DNA from: Nannocystis punicea
GTDB lineage: Bacteria > Myxococcota_A > Polyangia > Nannocystales > Nannocystaceae
Direction of reading: 5' to 3'
DNA: 64,000 nucleotides
Assembly: GCF_026965555.1 (NCBI RefSeq)
Contig: NZ_CP114040.1
Coordinates: 62,001 to 126,000, forward strand
Positions 7,790 through 16,155 of this stretch are shown piece after piece. The position numbers and the translations under genes were made by a program. How positions within the stretch are numbered: the first letter of the stretch is position 1; each line of letters opens with the position of its first letter. Below the pieces are notes generated by a model. That model was not told the DNA's origin. It was given only the letters and a program-made list of their open reading frames with translations, and searched no databases.

Positions 7790-8892
7790 GCGGCGTGGTG
7801 CCGCTGAGTGTGGACGAAGTGACCGCGGAAGGTCCAGTTGAACGGGTGCGCTTCGTCGCTGTTCCAGCGCCGGATGAAGCTCATCACGGCGCGGGGCAAG
7901 GCTCCGGCGCAAGGAAAGTCGGCGTAACGAAGGACGCGGCGCTGCAGCAGCGAGAACCAGATCTCGATCTGGTTGACCCACGAGGCATGGATCGGCGTGT
8001 ATACGAAGTGGAAGCGGTCGCCGTGACGCCGGTTGAAGCGAGCCCAACGCTGGTCCGCACCCTCATAGTGGATGTTGAGGTTATCCCAGACGACGTAGAG
8101 CTGGCCGGTAGGGTATTTGCGGGCAAGGCTCTCCATGAAGTCCAAGAGGTCCTCGGCCCGTCGTTGCGGCTTGCACTCGCCCAGGACTTCACCGGTGCGG
8201 ACGTCGAAGGCCGCGAACAACGACCAGGTACCGCGGCGGACGTACTCGAACTCGAAACGGCCCGCGCGGCCGGGCGCGGGGAGCTTGCTGGGAAATCTCC
8301 GTCCGAGCGCCTGCATGCCGGTCTTCTCGTCGACGCAGAGCACATGAGCTCCGTCCGGGGGATGATGGTAGAGATCGCAGATGCGCTGAACCTTGCGACA
8401 GAAGTCGGGGTCGGGGCTGTGCAGCCAGAGCCTCATCTTGTGCGGCCGGAAATCCTCGTTGCGCAAGATTCGCCCCACCTCGGACACGCTGAGCCCGACA
8501 CCTGTCTCATGAAGCAGGCGCCTTGCCAACGTCGCATATGTCCACGTCGAACGGGTCTGCTGGCCATGCCTGGCAGGCTTGTCACAGGCGAGTTTGATGA
8601 GCTTGCAGCGTGTCGCCGGCGATACCCGAGGAGGTCGCCCACTTCGCGGACGATCCTCGAGCGTCACGACTCGCCCATCACGCGCGAAGCGCCCACGCCA
8701 CACCCTCACCGTGTCCACGTGGCAGCCCAATCTCCGCGCAATCTCCTGGTTTGAGTGCCCTTCGGCAGCGAGGAGCACGAGCCTCGCCCGGAGTACGAGG
8801 CGTGCCTCGGCGCGGCCACTCCGGGCCAGCACCTCCAGTTCGTCACGGACCGAAGGTGCCAAACGAAGCCGTTGTGCTCGTGGGCCTGGCAC
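7786..8892 (-). CDS. IS630-family DDE transposase, copy 1
   Basis: 368 residues starting at GTG 8892. N-terminal helix-turn-helix (about 45-70: HSNQEIARRLGCHVDTVRVW) and the linker RPRSGRPPR typical of IS630/Tc1-mariner enzymes, a second winged region (about 90-150), then the RNase-H-like catalytic core. Candidate catalytic residues are D188 (LCVDEKTGMQ), D270 (VVWDNLNIHY) and E310 (SWVNQIEIWFS). It cuts the element ends and inserts at TA within CTAG. The gene is complete, and at protein level identical to copy 2. Confidence 0.96.
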   Translation of the reverse strand: MPGPRAQRLRLAPSVRDELEVLARSGRAEARLVLRARLVLLAAEGHSNQEIARRLGCHVDTVRVWRGRFARDGRVVTLEDRPRSGRPPRVSPATRCKLIKLACDKPARHGQQTRSTWTYATLARRLLHETGVGLSVSEVGRILRNEDFRPHKMRLWLHSPDPDFCRKVQRICDLYHHPPDGAHVLCVDEKTGMQALGRRFPSKLPAPGRAGRFEFEYVRRGTWSLFAAFDVRTGEVLGECKPQRRAEDLLDFMESLARKYPTGQLYVVWDNLNIHYEGADQRWARFNRRHGDRFHFVYTPIHASWVNQIEIWFSLLQRRVLRYADFPCAGALPRAVMSFIRRWNSDEAHPFNWTFRGHFVHTQRHHAA

Positions 8893-8962
8893 ATCGACGA
8901 GATCGTTTTCGCGCCTCGCCTATTCCACCGCCTATACCGCCCTGGCGATGGATCCAGGACAG

Positions 8963-8995
8963 AACCCCTGGAGAACTTCGGGCAGGCAGTACTAG
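8963..8995. repeat. Right terminal inverted repeat of IS630 copy 1
   Basis: Ends GGCAGTACTAG; partner of 7435-7467. Confidence 0.9.
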
Positions 8996-9005
8996 TCCCA
9001 CGACC

Positions 9006-9042
9006 TCGAGCGCCCGAGCACCTCGCGTGATCGGGCGCTCGA
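9006..9042. terminator. Strong hairpin, probable terminator separated from its gene by IS630
   Basis: Perfect 12-bp inverted repeat TCGAGCGCCCGA / TCGGGCGCTCGA with a 13-base loop and no T run. Without the IS it would lie about 45 bp after the lipoprotein stop at 7403, so it may be that gene's original terminator. Confidence 0.5.
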
Positions 9043-9232
9043 TCCAGGCCCGGCAGCTCGGGCCGTGGTGGCTTTCGAAGTTCGTCGACGCCGCGCGCGA
9101 GGCCGACCTGCCGCTCGCGTACGTCGTGCTCCGGCCGCCGCTCGACGTGACGCGTCAATCCTCGCCGCGACGGGACTCGCACTCCGAATGGCGCATCGCG
9201 CTCGCCGAAGGACTCGCGCCCGCGAGGTGAAT
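9030..9232 (+). pseudogene. Remnant of a P-loop kinase-like (AAA/zeta-type) gene
   Basis: The plus-strand frame ending at about 9230 contains a short stretch that reads as real protein (LGPWWLSKFVDAAREADLPL then AYVVLRPPLDVTRQ). It resembles the middle of small P-loop kinases, where a 'YVVLRP' strand follows a helix. No Walker A segment, start or upstream half is present, and the downstream part decays into Arg/Ser-rich sequence. I call it a remnant; the family guess rests on one short motif. Confidence 0.3.
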
Positions 9233-9463
9233 CACCGCCTCGACCGGAGTCGCACCGCGGACGCGCGAGGGTGAATCGTCGCCGCGACCGATCCGAGCGC
9301 AGCCGCCAGCGAGGCCCTCGCGCCCGCGAGCGTGCATCGTGGCCGACGGACTCGGTCCATTCGTGGCCGCGCGCCCGCCGAATCCTCGCCCGCAGGGTCC
9401 GTGCGCCTATGGTCTGCGAAGGCGGGGCTGCCGGGGAATGCGAGAACCCACGACAATCCTCGC

Positions 9464-10147
9464 ATGCGGCACCGGGTGCATCGCGCGTACGCGGGTGAGA
9501 CAAAATCGCCGGTGCTGGTGCGCGACGCGGACGAGCGGCTCCCCTATTACGAGGGTGACGAGCCGCCCACGGCGCCGGCCGGCGCTGTGATCGAGACGCG
9601 CACGCAGGCGAACTGGGACGGCGGGCCGCCGCTCGTCGAGCGCGTGGCGATCGTCGAGGAGGAGCTGTCGCTGCCGGCCGAGCGGCGTGCCGCGGTGGAG
9701 GCGGCGCTGGCCGCCGTGGTGCCCGTGATGGCGGCGTGGGGCGTCGGCCCGCTCGCCACCTGCACGTGGGTCGTCGGCGAGCCGCGCGCGCTCTCGCTGG
9801 CGGCGCAGCGCCGCGGGGACTGTCTGCGCGCGCTGCACGAGGTGGTCTGGGAGGTCGCGTCGGATCACGGCCTGAACCTCGGCAACGAGTATGGCTCGGC
9901 CGCGCGCGCGCAGGAGTGGGAGCGGATGGCCCACGCCGACGTGGTGTTCCCCGAGGAGCTCGAAGATCCGTACTACGCGTACGGCCCGTCGGGGCCGCCG
10001 GTCGTGCCGAAGGGGTGGCGCCGTCGGCCAGTGCGCGAGCTGGAGGACCCCTTCGCGCCGCTGCTGGCGCTGGCGTCGGCGGGCTTCCAGCTGCTGAAGC
10101 TGGCCGGCGACGAGGCCGTGCTGTGCCTCCCCGCGGCGGACTCGTGA
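9464..10147 (+). CDS. Hypothetical protein
   Basis: 227 residues from the ATG at 9464; the frame is open from 9332 but the extra 44 residues are Arg/Ser/Pro-rich. No signal peptide. The body is acidic and Trp-containing (TQANWDGGPPLVERVAIVEEEL, split around residue 50). A helical region GVGPLATCTWVVGEPRAL contains the only central Cys, followed by EVVWEVASDHGLNLGNEYG. A Tyr/Pro-rich EDPYYAYGPSGPPVVPKGW precedes a hydrophobic tail (LLALASAGFQLLKLAG). I do not recognise the family. It converges with the lipoprotein at 10200 and shares a perfect hairpin with it. Confidence 0.7.
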   Translation: MRHRVHRAYAGETKSPVLVRDADERLPYYEGDEPPTAPAGAVIETRTQANWDGGPPLVERVAIVEEELSLPAERRAAVEAALAAVVPVMAAWGVGPLATCTWVVGEPRALSLAAQRRGDCLRALHEVVWEVASDHGLNLGNEYGSAARAQEWERMAHADVVFPEELEDPYYAYGPSGPPVVPKGWRRRPVRELEDPFAPLLALASAGFQLLKLAGDEAVLCLPAADS

Positions 10148-10163
10148 ACCGGCCGACCTCGAG

Positions 10164-10201
10164 AATCATCGTACATGTCTTCGTGGACATGTACGATGAT
10201 T
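10164..10201. terminator. Bidirectional hairpin terminator containing a GACATGTC-family palindrome
   Basis: Perfect 16-bp arms (10164-10179 and 10186-10201) with a 6-base loop TTCGTG, in the 52 bp between convergent genes. The core is ACATGTC-TTCGTG-GACATGT, the same design as the dispersed family. The right arm overlaps the first two bases of the stop codon of the minus-strand gene. The AATCATC outer stem gives T-rich ends in both directions. Confidence 0.8.
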
Positions 10202-11870
10202 ACTCGACGACGACGAGCCGATGCGCCAGCGTCGCGTCGACGATGTGGATCTCGAGCTGACGGGCGGCCGCGTCGCCGGTGATCCACGCCGCCGCGCCTG
10301 CGAGCGGGAAGGCGTCGTCGCCGCGCGGGAGGTGAGTGTCCGTGACCATCGCCGCGGGCACCAGCGCCTCGCCCGTCGCGTCGATGACCATGCCCCACGT
10401 CCCGGCGAAGGCCGGCTGGGCGCCGTCCCAGCGCTCCCACAGCACCGCGTAGGTGTCGTCGCCGAGGGGCACCAGCTTGGGTCGCTCGGCGTGCGCCTGG
10501 CCGTCGGCCTCGGTCTGATAGTGGGTGAGCCAGCGCAGCCGGTTTTGCCGCGGCTCGCCGCCGGAGTCGACCTCGAGGACGTCCGGCAGGGCAGGGTCGA
10601 GGTGCATCCCGCTGTCGGCGGGCACCGCCTCGAAGTCCCGGCGCACGCGCACGAGCGCCAGCTCGCGCGAGCCGGACACCAGCTCGCCGGTGACGGTCGT
10701 CGACTCGGTGGCGAACAGGGCGAGGTAGCCGTAAGTGGGGTCGCCGTCGATCGGCGCGGCGTTGCCCAGGCGCGTGAAGGTGTTGTTGTTGCCGGTGTTG
10801 CCCTTGATCGCCAGCAGCGAGTAGGTCTCGCTGTCGGGCTCGACGCGGGCGAACGCGAGGTCGCGGGGGTAGGAGTCGCCGAGGTGCAGCTCGACGAAGC
10901 CGGTGCCGTCGTGGAACAGCCGCTGGTCGAAGGAGTGACTGACCCAGATCGACGAGGTGCGCGTGACGGCGCCCGAGCCGGCGTCGAGGTGGGTGGTGAG
11001 CGCCTTCTGGTGGCGCGCCATGATGTTCCAGTCGGTGTCGGTGTTGTTGCCGTGCACGAGGGCCAACGCGCCGGCGCCCCAGGCCAGGCGCGCGGTGCCG
11101 GCGACCATGGGATTGACGATCGGCTCGGAGTCCGGCGCGAGGGCCTCGCGGCCGAGGTCGACGTCGGTGTCGAAGTGCACCGTGCCGTCCCACGACTGTT
11201 TGACGACGCGGACGATCCCGCCGCGGTGCTCGCCCGGCTGCGGGTCGTCGAGGGTGAGGGTGTCGCCCTCGGCGACGCCGCTGGCGACGTAGAGCTGGCC
11301 CTCGGGGTCGCGCGCGAGGCCCATGACGCGATCGAGCATCGGCGGCTCGAGCACCGCGGTGATCACGTAGTCGTCGGCGAGCGGCTCCAGGCGCAGGACG
11401 TAGGCGTGACCCTCGGGCTGCTCGGCGTAGTCCTGGACCAGGACGTCGATGGTGGCCCCGAGCGGCACCGCGACGATCTCGGGCGACTTGCCGTACTGCG
11501 CCTCCCAGCTGTCGGGGCCGGCGAGGTCCTGCTGGTCGACGTCGAACGGCACGAGCAGCTCGGCGATCGTGCCGACGGGCATCGGCAACGGCTCGCCGGT
11601 GTCCGTGGTGCCCGCGGTGGTGGGATCGACGTCGGTGGTGGCGGGCCCGGTCGGCTCGGGCCCGGTCGGGTCGGTGGTGGCGGGCTCGCTCGTGCCGCCG
11701 GTGGTCGGCGGGTCGGCGGTCCCGCCCGTGGTGTTCGTGGAGGCCTCGCCGGTCGCGTCGGTCGCGGCGTTCATGGTCTCGCTCTCGTTCGGAGCGCCGA
11801 CCTCGCCGCACGCAGCCGCCCACGAGAGTCCGAGTGCCACCCACATGCCCCGCTTCACGTCGATCGCCAT
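10200..11870 (-). CDS. Large predicted lipoprotein with Thr/Gly/Pro linker
   Basis: 556 residues from the ATG at 11868-11870; the frame opens earlier (11999) without signal features. Signal MAIDVKRGMWVALGLSWAAACGE gives an AAAC lipobox. A ~75-residue low-complexity linker (TTGGTSEPATTDPTGPEPTG and similar) follows, then a ~450-residue folded region with beta-propeller-like character (for example GLARDPEGQLYVASGVAEGD, IVRVVKQSWDGTVHFDTDVD). I cannot name a family. Probably displayed on the outer membrane with the linker as a spacer, as in several other lipoproteins in this window. Gap to the upstream SDR gene is 244 bp with a palindrome inside. Confidence 0.85.
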   Translation of the reverse strand: MAIDVKRGMWVALGLSWAAACGEVGAPNESETMNAATDATGEASTNTTGGTADPPTTGGTSEPATTDPTGPEPTGPATTDVDPTTAGTTDTGEPLPMPVGTIAELLVPFDVDQQDLAGPDSWEAQYGKSPEIVAVPLGATIDVLVQDYAEQPEGHAYVLRLEPLADDYVITAVLEPPMLDRVMGLARDPEGQLYVASGVAEGDTLTLDDPQPGEHRGGIVRVVKQSWDGTVHFDTDVDLGREALAPDSEPIVNPMVAGTARLAWGAGALALVHGNNTDTDWNIMARHQKALTTHLDAGSGAVTRTSSIWVSHSFDQRLFHDGTGFVELHLGDSYPRDLAFARVEPDSETYSLLAIKGNTGNNNTFTRLGNAAPIDGDPTYGYLALFATESTTVTGELVSGSRELALVRVRRDFEAVPADSGMHLDPALPDVLEVDSGGEPRQNRLRWLTHYQTEADGQAHAERPKLVPLGDDTYAVLWERWDGAQPAFAGTWGMVIDATGEALVPAAMVTDTHLPRGDDAFPLAGAAAWITGDAAARQLEIHIVDATLAHRLVVVE

Positions 11871-12000
11871 GGTCCAACGGTAGAGCACCGACACCAGTGA
11901 AGTCGAGAGGTCATGAACACAGTGGCTCGAGGCCGCAACCGTGCGGGCCGTGGACCTCATGCGCGCGAGCGAATGTGTCCGCGAGGAAAATCTACGCATG

Positions 12001-12017
12001 GTCCATGGGACATGTCC
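12001..12017. repeat. GACATGTC-family palindrome, variant copy
   Basis: GTCC-ATG-GGAC followed by ATGTCC, so GGACATGTCC (12008-12017) is itself a perfect palindrome; then TTAAAAATG. The spacer is shorter than in other copies. It lies about 98 bp after the SDR stop codon. The following TTAAAAATG also follows the copy at 23122. Confidence 0.5.
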
Positions 12018-12114
12018 TTAAAAATGCGTTCACAGGTGGGGACTTGCAGGCGCCGATCCCGCCTCGAAGGGGTACGAATCGGCGCACTCAATCGCCACAG
12101 CTGCGACTCGCGGG

Positions 12115-12906
12115 TCAGCGCGACGGCGGCGGGCCGCCGAAGGTGGCCTCGATGGTCGCGATGTCCTCGGCCGCGTAGAATTTCGCCTGCATCGCGTGCA
12201 TCTCGGGGCGGGTGAACACCTCGGCGCGCGGCTGTTCGATGGCGCCGGCGATGATCTCCGCGACCTCCTCGACGGGCTGCGCGCCGGGGAGCTTGCGGGA
12301 GTCGAGGCCGCCGTGCAGCGCGTTGCTGCCGAAGTCGGTCGCGACCACGCCGGGCAACACCGTGGTCGCGTGAATCTCGGGGCCCTGCGCTCGCAGCTCG
12401 ACGCGCACGCTGGCCATCAGCGAGTTGACGGCCGCCTTGGCCGCGCTGTAGGCGCTGCGGACGGGCGTGAACGGGATCCGCCCGAGCATCGACGAGACCG
12501 CGACGATTTGCCCGCGGCGCTGCTCCTTGAAGTGGGGCAGCACCGCCTGCACGGCGTAGAGCACGGACTTGAAGTTGGTGGCGATCATGTCGTCGACGTC
12601 GGCGTCGGTCAGCTGCGAGGGCAGGCGGGAGATCCCGCGACCGGCGTTGGCGACGAACACGTCGAGTCGGCCGAATTGCTCGAGGGTGCGCTGCACCAGG
12701 CGCTCGTTGTCCTCGCGCCGCGAGACGTCGGTGGGGACGGCGAGGGCGCGCTCGCCGAGGCGACCGGCGACCGCGGCCAGCGCCTCGGGGTTGCGGGCCG
12801 CGAGCACGACCGTCGCGCCGCGCGCGTGACAGACGTTCGCCAGCGCCTCGCCGATCCCCATCGACGCGCCGGTGATGATGATGACCTTGTCCTTCATGCC
12901 CGGCAT
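12115..12906 (-). CDS. Short-chain dehydrogenase/reductase (SDR)
   Basis: 263 residues from the ATG at 12904-12906, with GGAG upstream; a TTG three codons earlier and an ATG three codons later are alternatives. Classical SDR with a Rossmann fold: nucleotide loop TGASMGIG near the N-terminus, VANAG, the catalytic Ser in VAVSSMLG, and YSAAK with Tyr and Lys spaced as in the family. The Arg in LAARNP after beta-2 suggests NADP(H). Substrate unknown. The protein ends EATFGGPPPSR. Gene stands alone, with a palindrome in the downstream gap. Confidence 0.93.
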   Translation of the reverse strand: MPGMKDKVIIITGASMGIGEALANVCHARGATVVLAARNPEALAAVAGRLGERALAVPTDVSRREDNERLVQRTLEQFGRLDVFVANAGRGISRLPSQLTDADVDDMIATNFKSVLYAVQAVLPHFKEQRRGQIVAVSSMLGRIPFTPVRSAYSAAKAAVNSLMASVRVELRAQGPEIHATTVLPGVVATDFGSNALHGGLDSRKLPGAQPVEEVAEIIAGAIEQPRAEVFTRPEMHAMQAKFYAAEDIATIEATFGGPPPSR

Positions 12907-13074
12907 CGTAGGCAATCTCCGCGCGAGAATCAGCCGGATATCGCGGCGCCGCAGGGCGGCGGACTGGCGGCGCGCGGCGGCCGGGCGCGCCGCCGAGGCC
13001 GCTGGACGCGAAGACCTCCCGCGTCATCCTCCGAGGTCGTCGCCCGTGAGCGGCGCGGCAGGAAGCGATTCTTC

Positions 13075-13413
13075 ATGTTCAAGCTCTGGGTACTCCTCGG
13101 CGTCCTCGCCTCGCCGGACGGCGCGACGTCCTCCCACCAATCGAGCCCGGCGAGCGAGTTCACGGAGGCGGCCGAGCCCGCGTCGGCCGGCAGCTGGGGC
13201 TGCATTCAGGACATCCTCTCGGAGGAAGACGCCGCCTACTGCCTGGCCAACTGCGAGGGCTTCGCCCCCGACGCCGGGCGGCCCGCCTATCGTCACAAGG
13301 TCCGCGTGGGCCACGTCCCCGCCGATTGGTGCGCGGACAGGGCGAGGAAATACTGCCACCGGCGCGGCCTGGAATTGAACTACGCGTGCTGGGGCGATTA
13401 TTTCTCGTGGTGA
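13075..13413 (+). CDS. Small secreted cysteine-containing protein
   Basis: 112 residues from the ATG at 13075 (AGGAAG upstream). MFKLWVLLGVLASPDGATS looks like a signal peptide. The mature part contains seven cysteines (WGCIQD, AYCLANCEGF, DWCADR, KYCHRRG, YACWGD) and many aromatic residues, suggesting a compact disulphide-stabilised secreted domain. Family not recognised. It converges on vgrG with two hairpins between them. Being opposite in strand it is not in an operon with vgrG, so a link to type VI secretion is only positional. Confidence 0.7.
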   Translation: MFKLWVLLGVLASPDGATSSHQSSPASEFTEAAEPASAGSWGCIQDILSEEDAAYCLANCEGFAPDAGRPAYRHKVRVGHVPADWCADRARKYCHRRGLELNYACWGDYFSW

Positions 13414-13433
13414 CGAGGCGCCCGAGGTGTCGG

Positions 13434-13483
13434 CGCGCCGGGTCCCACCGGCGCGTCGGCATGGCGCTCCGCGAGGCGGAGCG
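13434..13483. terminator. Two hairpins between convergent genes
   Basis: First hairpin CGCGCCGG / CCGGCGCG (13434-13441, 13448-13455; loop GTCCCA); second CGCTCCGC / GCGGAGCG (13465-13472, 13476-13483; loop GAG). No T run. Probable bidirectional terminator for the genes ending at 13413 and 13490. Confidence 0.6.
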
Positions 13484-13489
13484 AGCAGG

Positions 13490-15631
13490 TCACTTCGAGC
13501 CGCGCTCGGAGGGCGTCGCCTCGATCGGGGCGGCGTCGTTGGCGTCGCTCGCCGTATTCGGGGCGGCGTCCGTCCCGCGCAGCGGCGCCCCGGCGCTGTT
13601 GATGTAGACCATGTTGCCCTTGATGTAGATCCCGCCGGCGTTGATCGTGATGAAGCCGCCCGGGCCCTGGATGGTCAGGCCGCTGCCGGCGTCGAGGACG
13701 ATCTTGCTCGACCGCAGGTGGATCTCGTCGGCGGCCTCGATCGCCAGGCGGCCGCCGATGGTCGTCTGCTCGTTGGCGCCGACGATCCGCGAGACCGAGC
13801 CGTCGACCTTCTCCAGCGTGTTCTTGCGGGTATGCTCGTGGCGGTCGCCGTCGATGAGCTCGAGCTTGTCGCCGAGCACGTGCATGTCGACGCGGCCGAC
13901 CCCGTCGATGCCGCCGACCAGCAGCTCGACGTCGCCGCCGAGGTGGGCCTTGGTGTGGCGGTGGATCTTCAGGTGATGGTCGTGGAACAGCTGGACGAAG
14001 CTGTCGCCGGCGGTGCCGCCCTCCGAGTGGCCGACGGTCACGTGCGAGTTGTTCCACACCGTCGAGAAGGAGTCGTTGTTGACGCGGATGTCGATGTTGC
14101 GCTCGGCGTGGAGGAAGATCTGCTCCTCCTTCTTCTTGTCCTCGAAGCGCAGCTCGTTGTAGCCGCCGCCGCCGAGCGAGCTGTCGGACTTGATCGTGCT
14201 CTTGGTCTTCTGCTCCGGCAGCGGGTAGGGGACCTCGTTCTGCCCGTGGTAGATGCGCCCGGTGATGATCGGCCGGTCGGGGTCGCCCTCGAGGAAGTCG
14301 ACCAGCACCTCGTGGCCGATCCGCGGGATGAACATCGCGCCCCAGGCGTTGCCGGCCCACAGCTGGCTGACGCGGACCCAGCACGTGCTCGTGTCGTCGA
14401 ACTTGCCCTCGCGGTCCCAGTGGAACTGGATCCGCACGCGGCCCCACTTGTCGACGTGGACCTCCTCGCCCTCGGGCCCGGTGACGACCGCCGACTGCAG
14501 GCCGCGCATCACCGGCCGCGGGGTCACGCGGGCCGGCCGGAACGGGACCTTGAGCTCGGTCACCGCAAAGTCGTTATCGTAGGCGCTGGCCTTCTGCCCG
14601 TCGTGGTCGAGCACCTGCTGCTGCTCGCCGCGGTGCCGGACCTCGATGATGCGATACTGGGTGTTGAGCTCCTGCTGCGTGTGCCCGGTCAGCGTCATCG
14701 TCATGCCGGGCGTCAGCCGCGGGCAATCGCTGATGCCGCTGCCCCTGCGGCGAGCGGCCTGCAGCTCCTCGAGGCGGATCTTCGCCAGCACCTGGCCCTC
14801 GTGCGGGCCGGCGCGGCCGGGGTCCTGATATTCGCCGGGGAAGTCGTAGGCCTCGAGCTCGGGCTTGGCCTTGGCCGTCTCCTTGGCCTCCATCGCCATG
14901 TCGGTCTTGTGCAGGTTCTTGTCGCGGAGCGAGACGGTGCCGGTGCGGATCCGTCCGCCGAACCGGAACTCCTTGATGTGCTCGCGGTCCTGGATCGCGC
15001 CGTCGGGCGGGTTGAACCACACCTCCGAGCTGCCGGTGATCGCGGGGTGCGCCTGGCTGCTGTCGGCCATCACCCAGACGTGCCGGTTCTCGTCGTGCTC
15101 GAACCAGTAGCAGATGCCGTCCTCCTCGAGCAGGCGGCTGACGAACGCGAGGTCGGTCTCGCGGTATTGCACGCAGTAGTTGCGCGGCTCGTACTTGGCC
15201 GACAGCGCGAAGCGGAACCGGTCCTTCGCCACGCCGCCCTTGATCAGCACCTCGCTGACGATCTGCTCGGTGGTCTTGTCCTGGAAGATCCGGCAGTCGG
15301 CGCGGTGCAGCAGCAGGTGCGCCGAGGGGCCGAGCTTCAGCTCGTAGAGGTCGAACTCGCGGGTGTGGCCGATGTACTCGGCGTCGTAGATGATGCCGTG
15401 CACGTGCCGCGGGACCTCGGCGCCCTCGATCGTCAGCAGCGCGGACTGGCCGAGGATCGACTCGGTGTCGAGGTCGATGCCCGCGACCTCGATCCGAAAC
15501 TCGAACGGACTCGAGATCGCCTCGTGCCCGGTGAAGCGGACCACCCGCAGCGACGTGCCGCCGACGTCCAGAGTGAAGATCGCGTCGCTCGACTGCAGCA
15601 CCGAAGTGAATTTGGAAACGTCGACAGCCAT
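13490..15631 (-). CDS. vgrG: Type VI secretion spike protein VgrG
   Basis: 713 residues, typical VgrG length. The N-terminal gp27-like part (about 15-380) has FRIEVAG, QYRETDLAFVSRLLEEDGIC and WFEHDE. A gp5-like OB region follows (about 385-480), with VHVDKWGRVRIQFHWDRE, CWVRVSQLWAG and RIGHEVLVDFLEGDPDRPII. After it comes a beta-helical needle with Gly-rich alternation (LTIQGPGGFITINAGGIYIK). VgrG trimers tip the Hcp tube and carry effectors. The C-terminal ~30 residues (DAAPNTASDANDAAPIEATP) are a short disordered tail, not an effector domain. No other T6SS gene is nearby, so this is an orphan vgrG that probably uses a core apparatus elsewhere. The ~520-bp upstream region is gene-free. Confidence 0.96.
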   Translation of the reverse strand: MAVDVSKFTSVLQSSDAIFTLDVGGTSLRVVRFTGHEAISSPFEFRIEVAGIDLDTESILGQSALLTIEGAEVPRHVHGIIYDAEYIGHTREFDLYELKLGPSAHLLLHRADCRIFQDKTTEQIVSEVLIKGGVAKDRFRFALSAKYEPRNYCVQYRETDLAFVSRLLEEDGICYWFEHDENRHVWVMADSSQAHPAITGSSEVWFNPPDGAIQDREHIKEFRFGGRIRTGTVSLRDKNLHKTDMAMEAKETAKAKPELEAYDFPGEYQDPGRAGPHEGQVLAKIRLEELQAARRRGSGISDCPRLTPGMTMTLTGHTQQELNTQYRIIEVRHRGEQQQVLDHDGQKASAYDNDFAVTELKVPFRPARVTPRPVMRGLQSAVVTGPEGEEVHVDKWGRVRIQFHWDREGKFDDTSTCWVRVSQLWAGNAWGAMFIPRIGHEVLVDFLEGDPDRPIITGRIYHGQNEVPYPLPEQKTKSTIKSDSSLGGGGYNELRFEDKKKEEQIFLHAERNIDIRVNNDSFSTVWNNSHVTVGHSEGGTAGDSFVQLFHDHHLKIHRHTKAHLGGDVELLVGGIDGVGRVDMHVLGDKLELIDGDRHEHTRKNTLEKVDGSVSRIVGANEQTTIGGRLAIEAADEIHLRSSKIVLDAGSGLTIQGPGGFITINAGGIYIKGNMVYINSAGAPLRGTDAAPNTASDANDAAPIEATPSERGSK

Positions 15632-16155
15632 CGGAACGGGCTCGAACCCTTGATTCGCAAGATAGGTTCAGCGGCGAGAGCCCGTCAACACGCGGCCTCC
15701 AGGGCAGCGACGTTCGACTGCGGGCATACGCTGCCGGACTAAGAAGATCCCCGCGCACGGATCCGCGCGCGCAGGGCGATGCTGCGCAGCGACGCCCAGT
15801 TCGTGGGCCGGCGCGCGCGTTCACGCCCGGACACTCGTCACAGTGCACATACGCGGGCGCCCGCCGCCCCGATGGCGCGGGCCGAGTTCTCCGCAGCGCG
15901 GCCGCGGCGCAAGGTGACGCGGCCGTCACACTCGCGCGCTGCCGGCGATCTTCGCTCGCGCGGCGCGATTCGTGGGACACGCCAATCGCCGGTGAGTCGA
16001 TGCATTCGAATGATGCATGAGGGTGACCGGTCGCGGCGAGCACCTCGTGCAGAGCGATTCGCGGCGAATGCCCGCGGCTCGTCGGCCCGTCGGCCCGACC
16101 GCGCGGCCGGGCGCGGCGTCGACGCGGCGTCGGGGTCGCGCTATCGTCGGGGACG
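15632..16155. other. Intergenic region between divergent vgrG and LRR-like lipoprotein
   Basis: No gene supported. A short palindrome ATGCAT-TCGAATG-ATGCAT lies at about 16000-16018 and could be a regulator site. The rest is GC-rich without clear promoter boxes. Confidence 0.4.

Larger units (their letters stand above)
7435..8995 (-). mobile_element. IS630-family insertion sequence, copy 1
   Basis: 1561 bp counting the CTAG at both ends. Terminal inverted repeats of 33 bp (7435-7467 and 8963-8995) match at 30 positions. It encodes a DDE transposase and a second overlapping ORF, both on the minus strand. The flanks read GCGA-CTAG and CTAG-TCCC, as expected for IS630-type insertion at CTAG with TA (or CTAG) duplicated. 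Copy 2 at 47607-49167 has the same length and differs at two positions (7646 and 8113 here). Both copies have intact genes and ends, so the element is probably active or was until recently. Confidence 0.95.

Noticed and set aside
9226..9345. Repeated GTGAATC/GTGCATC-like units beyond IS630 copy 1
   Set aside because: Three loosely similar units with irregular spacing; similar short strings occur in other intergenic regions, so I cannot separate them from background.
12196..13074. Upstream extension of the small Cys protein frame
   Set aside because: It runs opposite the SDR gene and has Arg/Gly/Asp-repeat shadow composition; the real start has a signal peptide at 13075.
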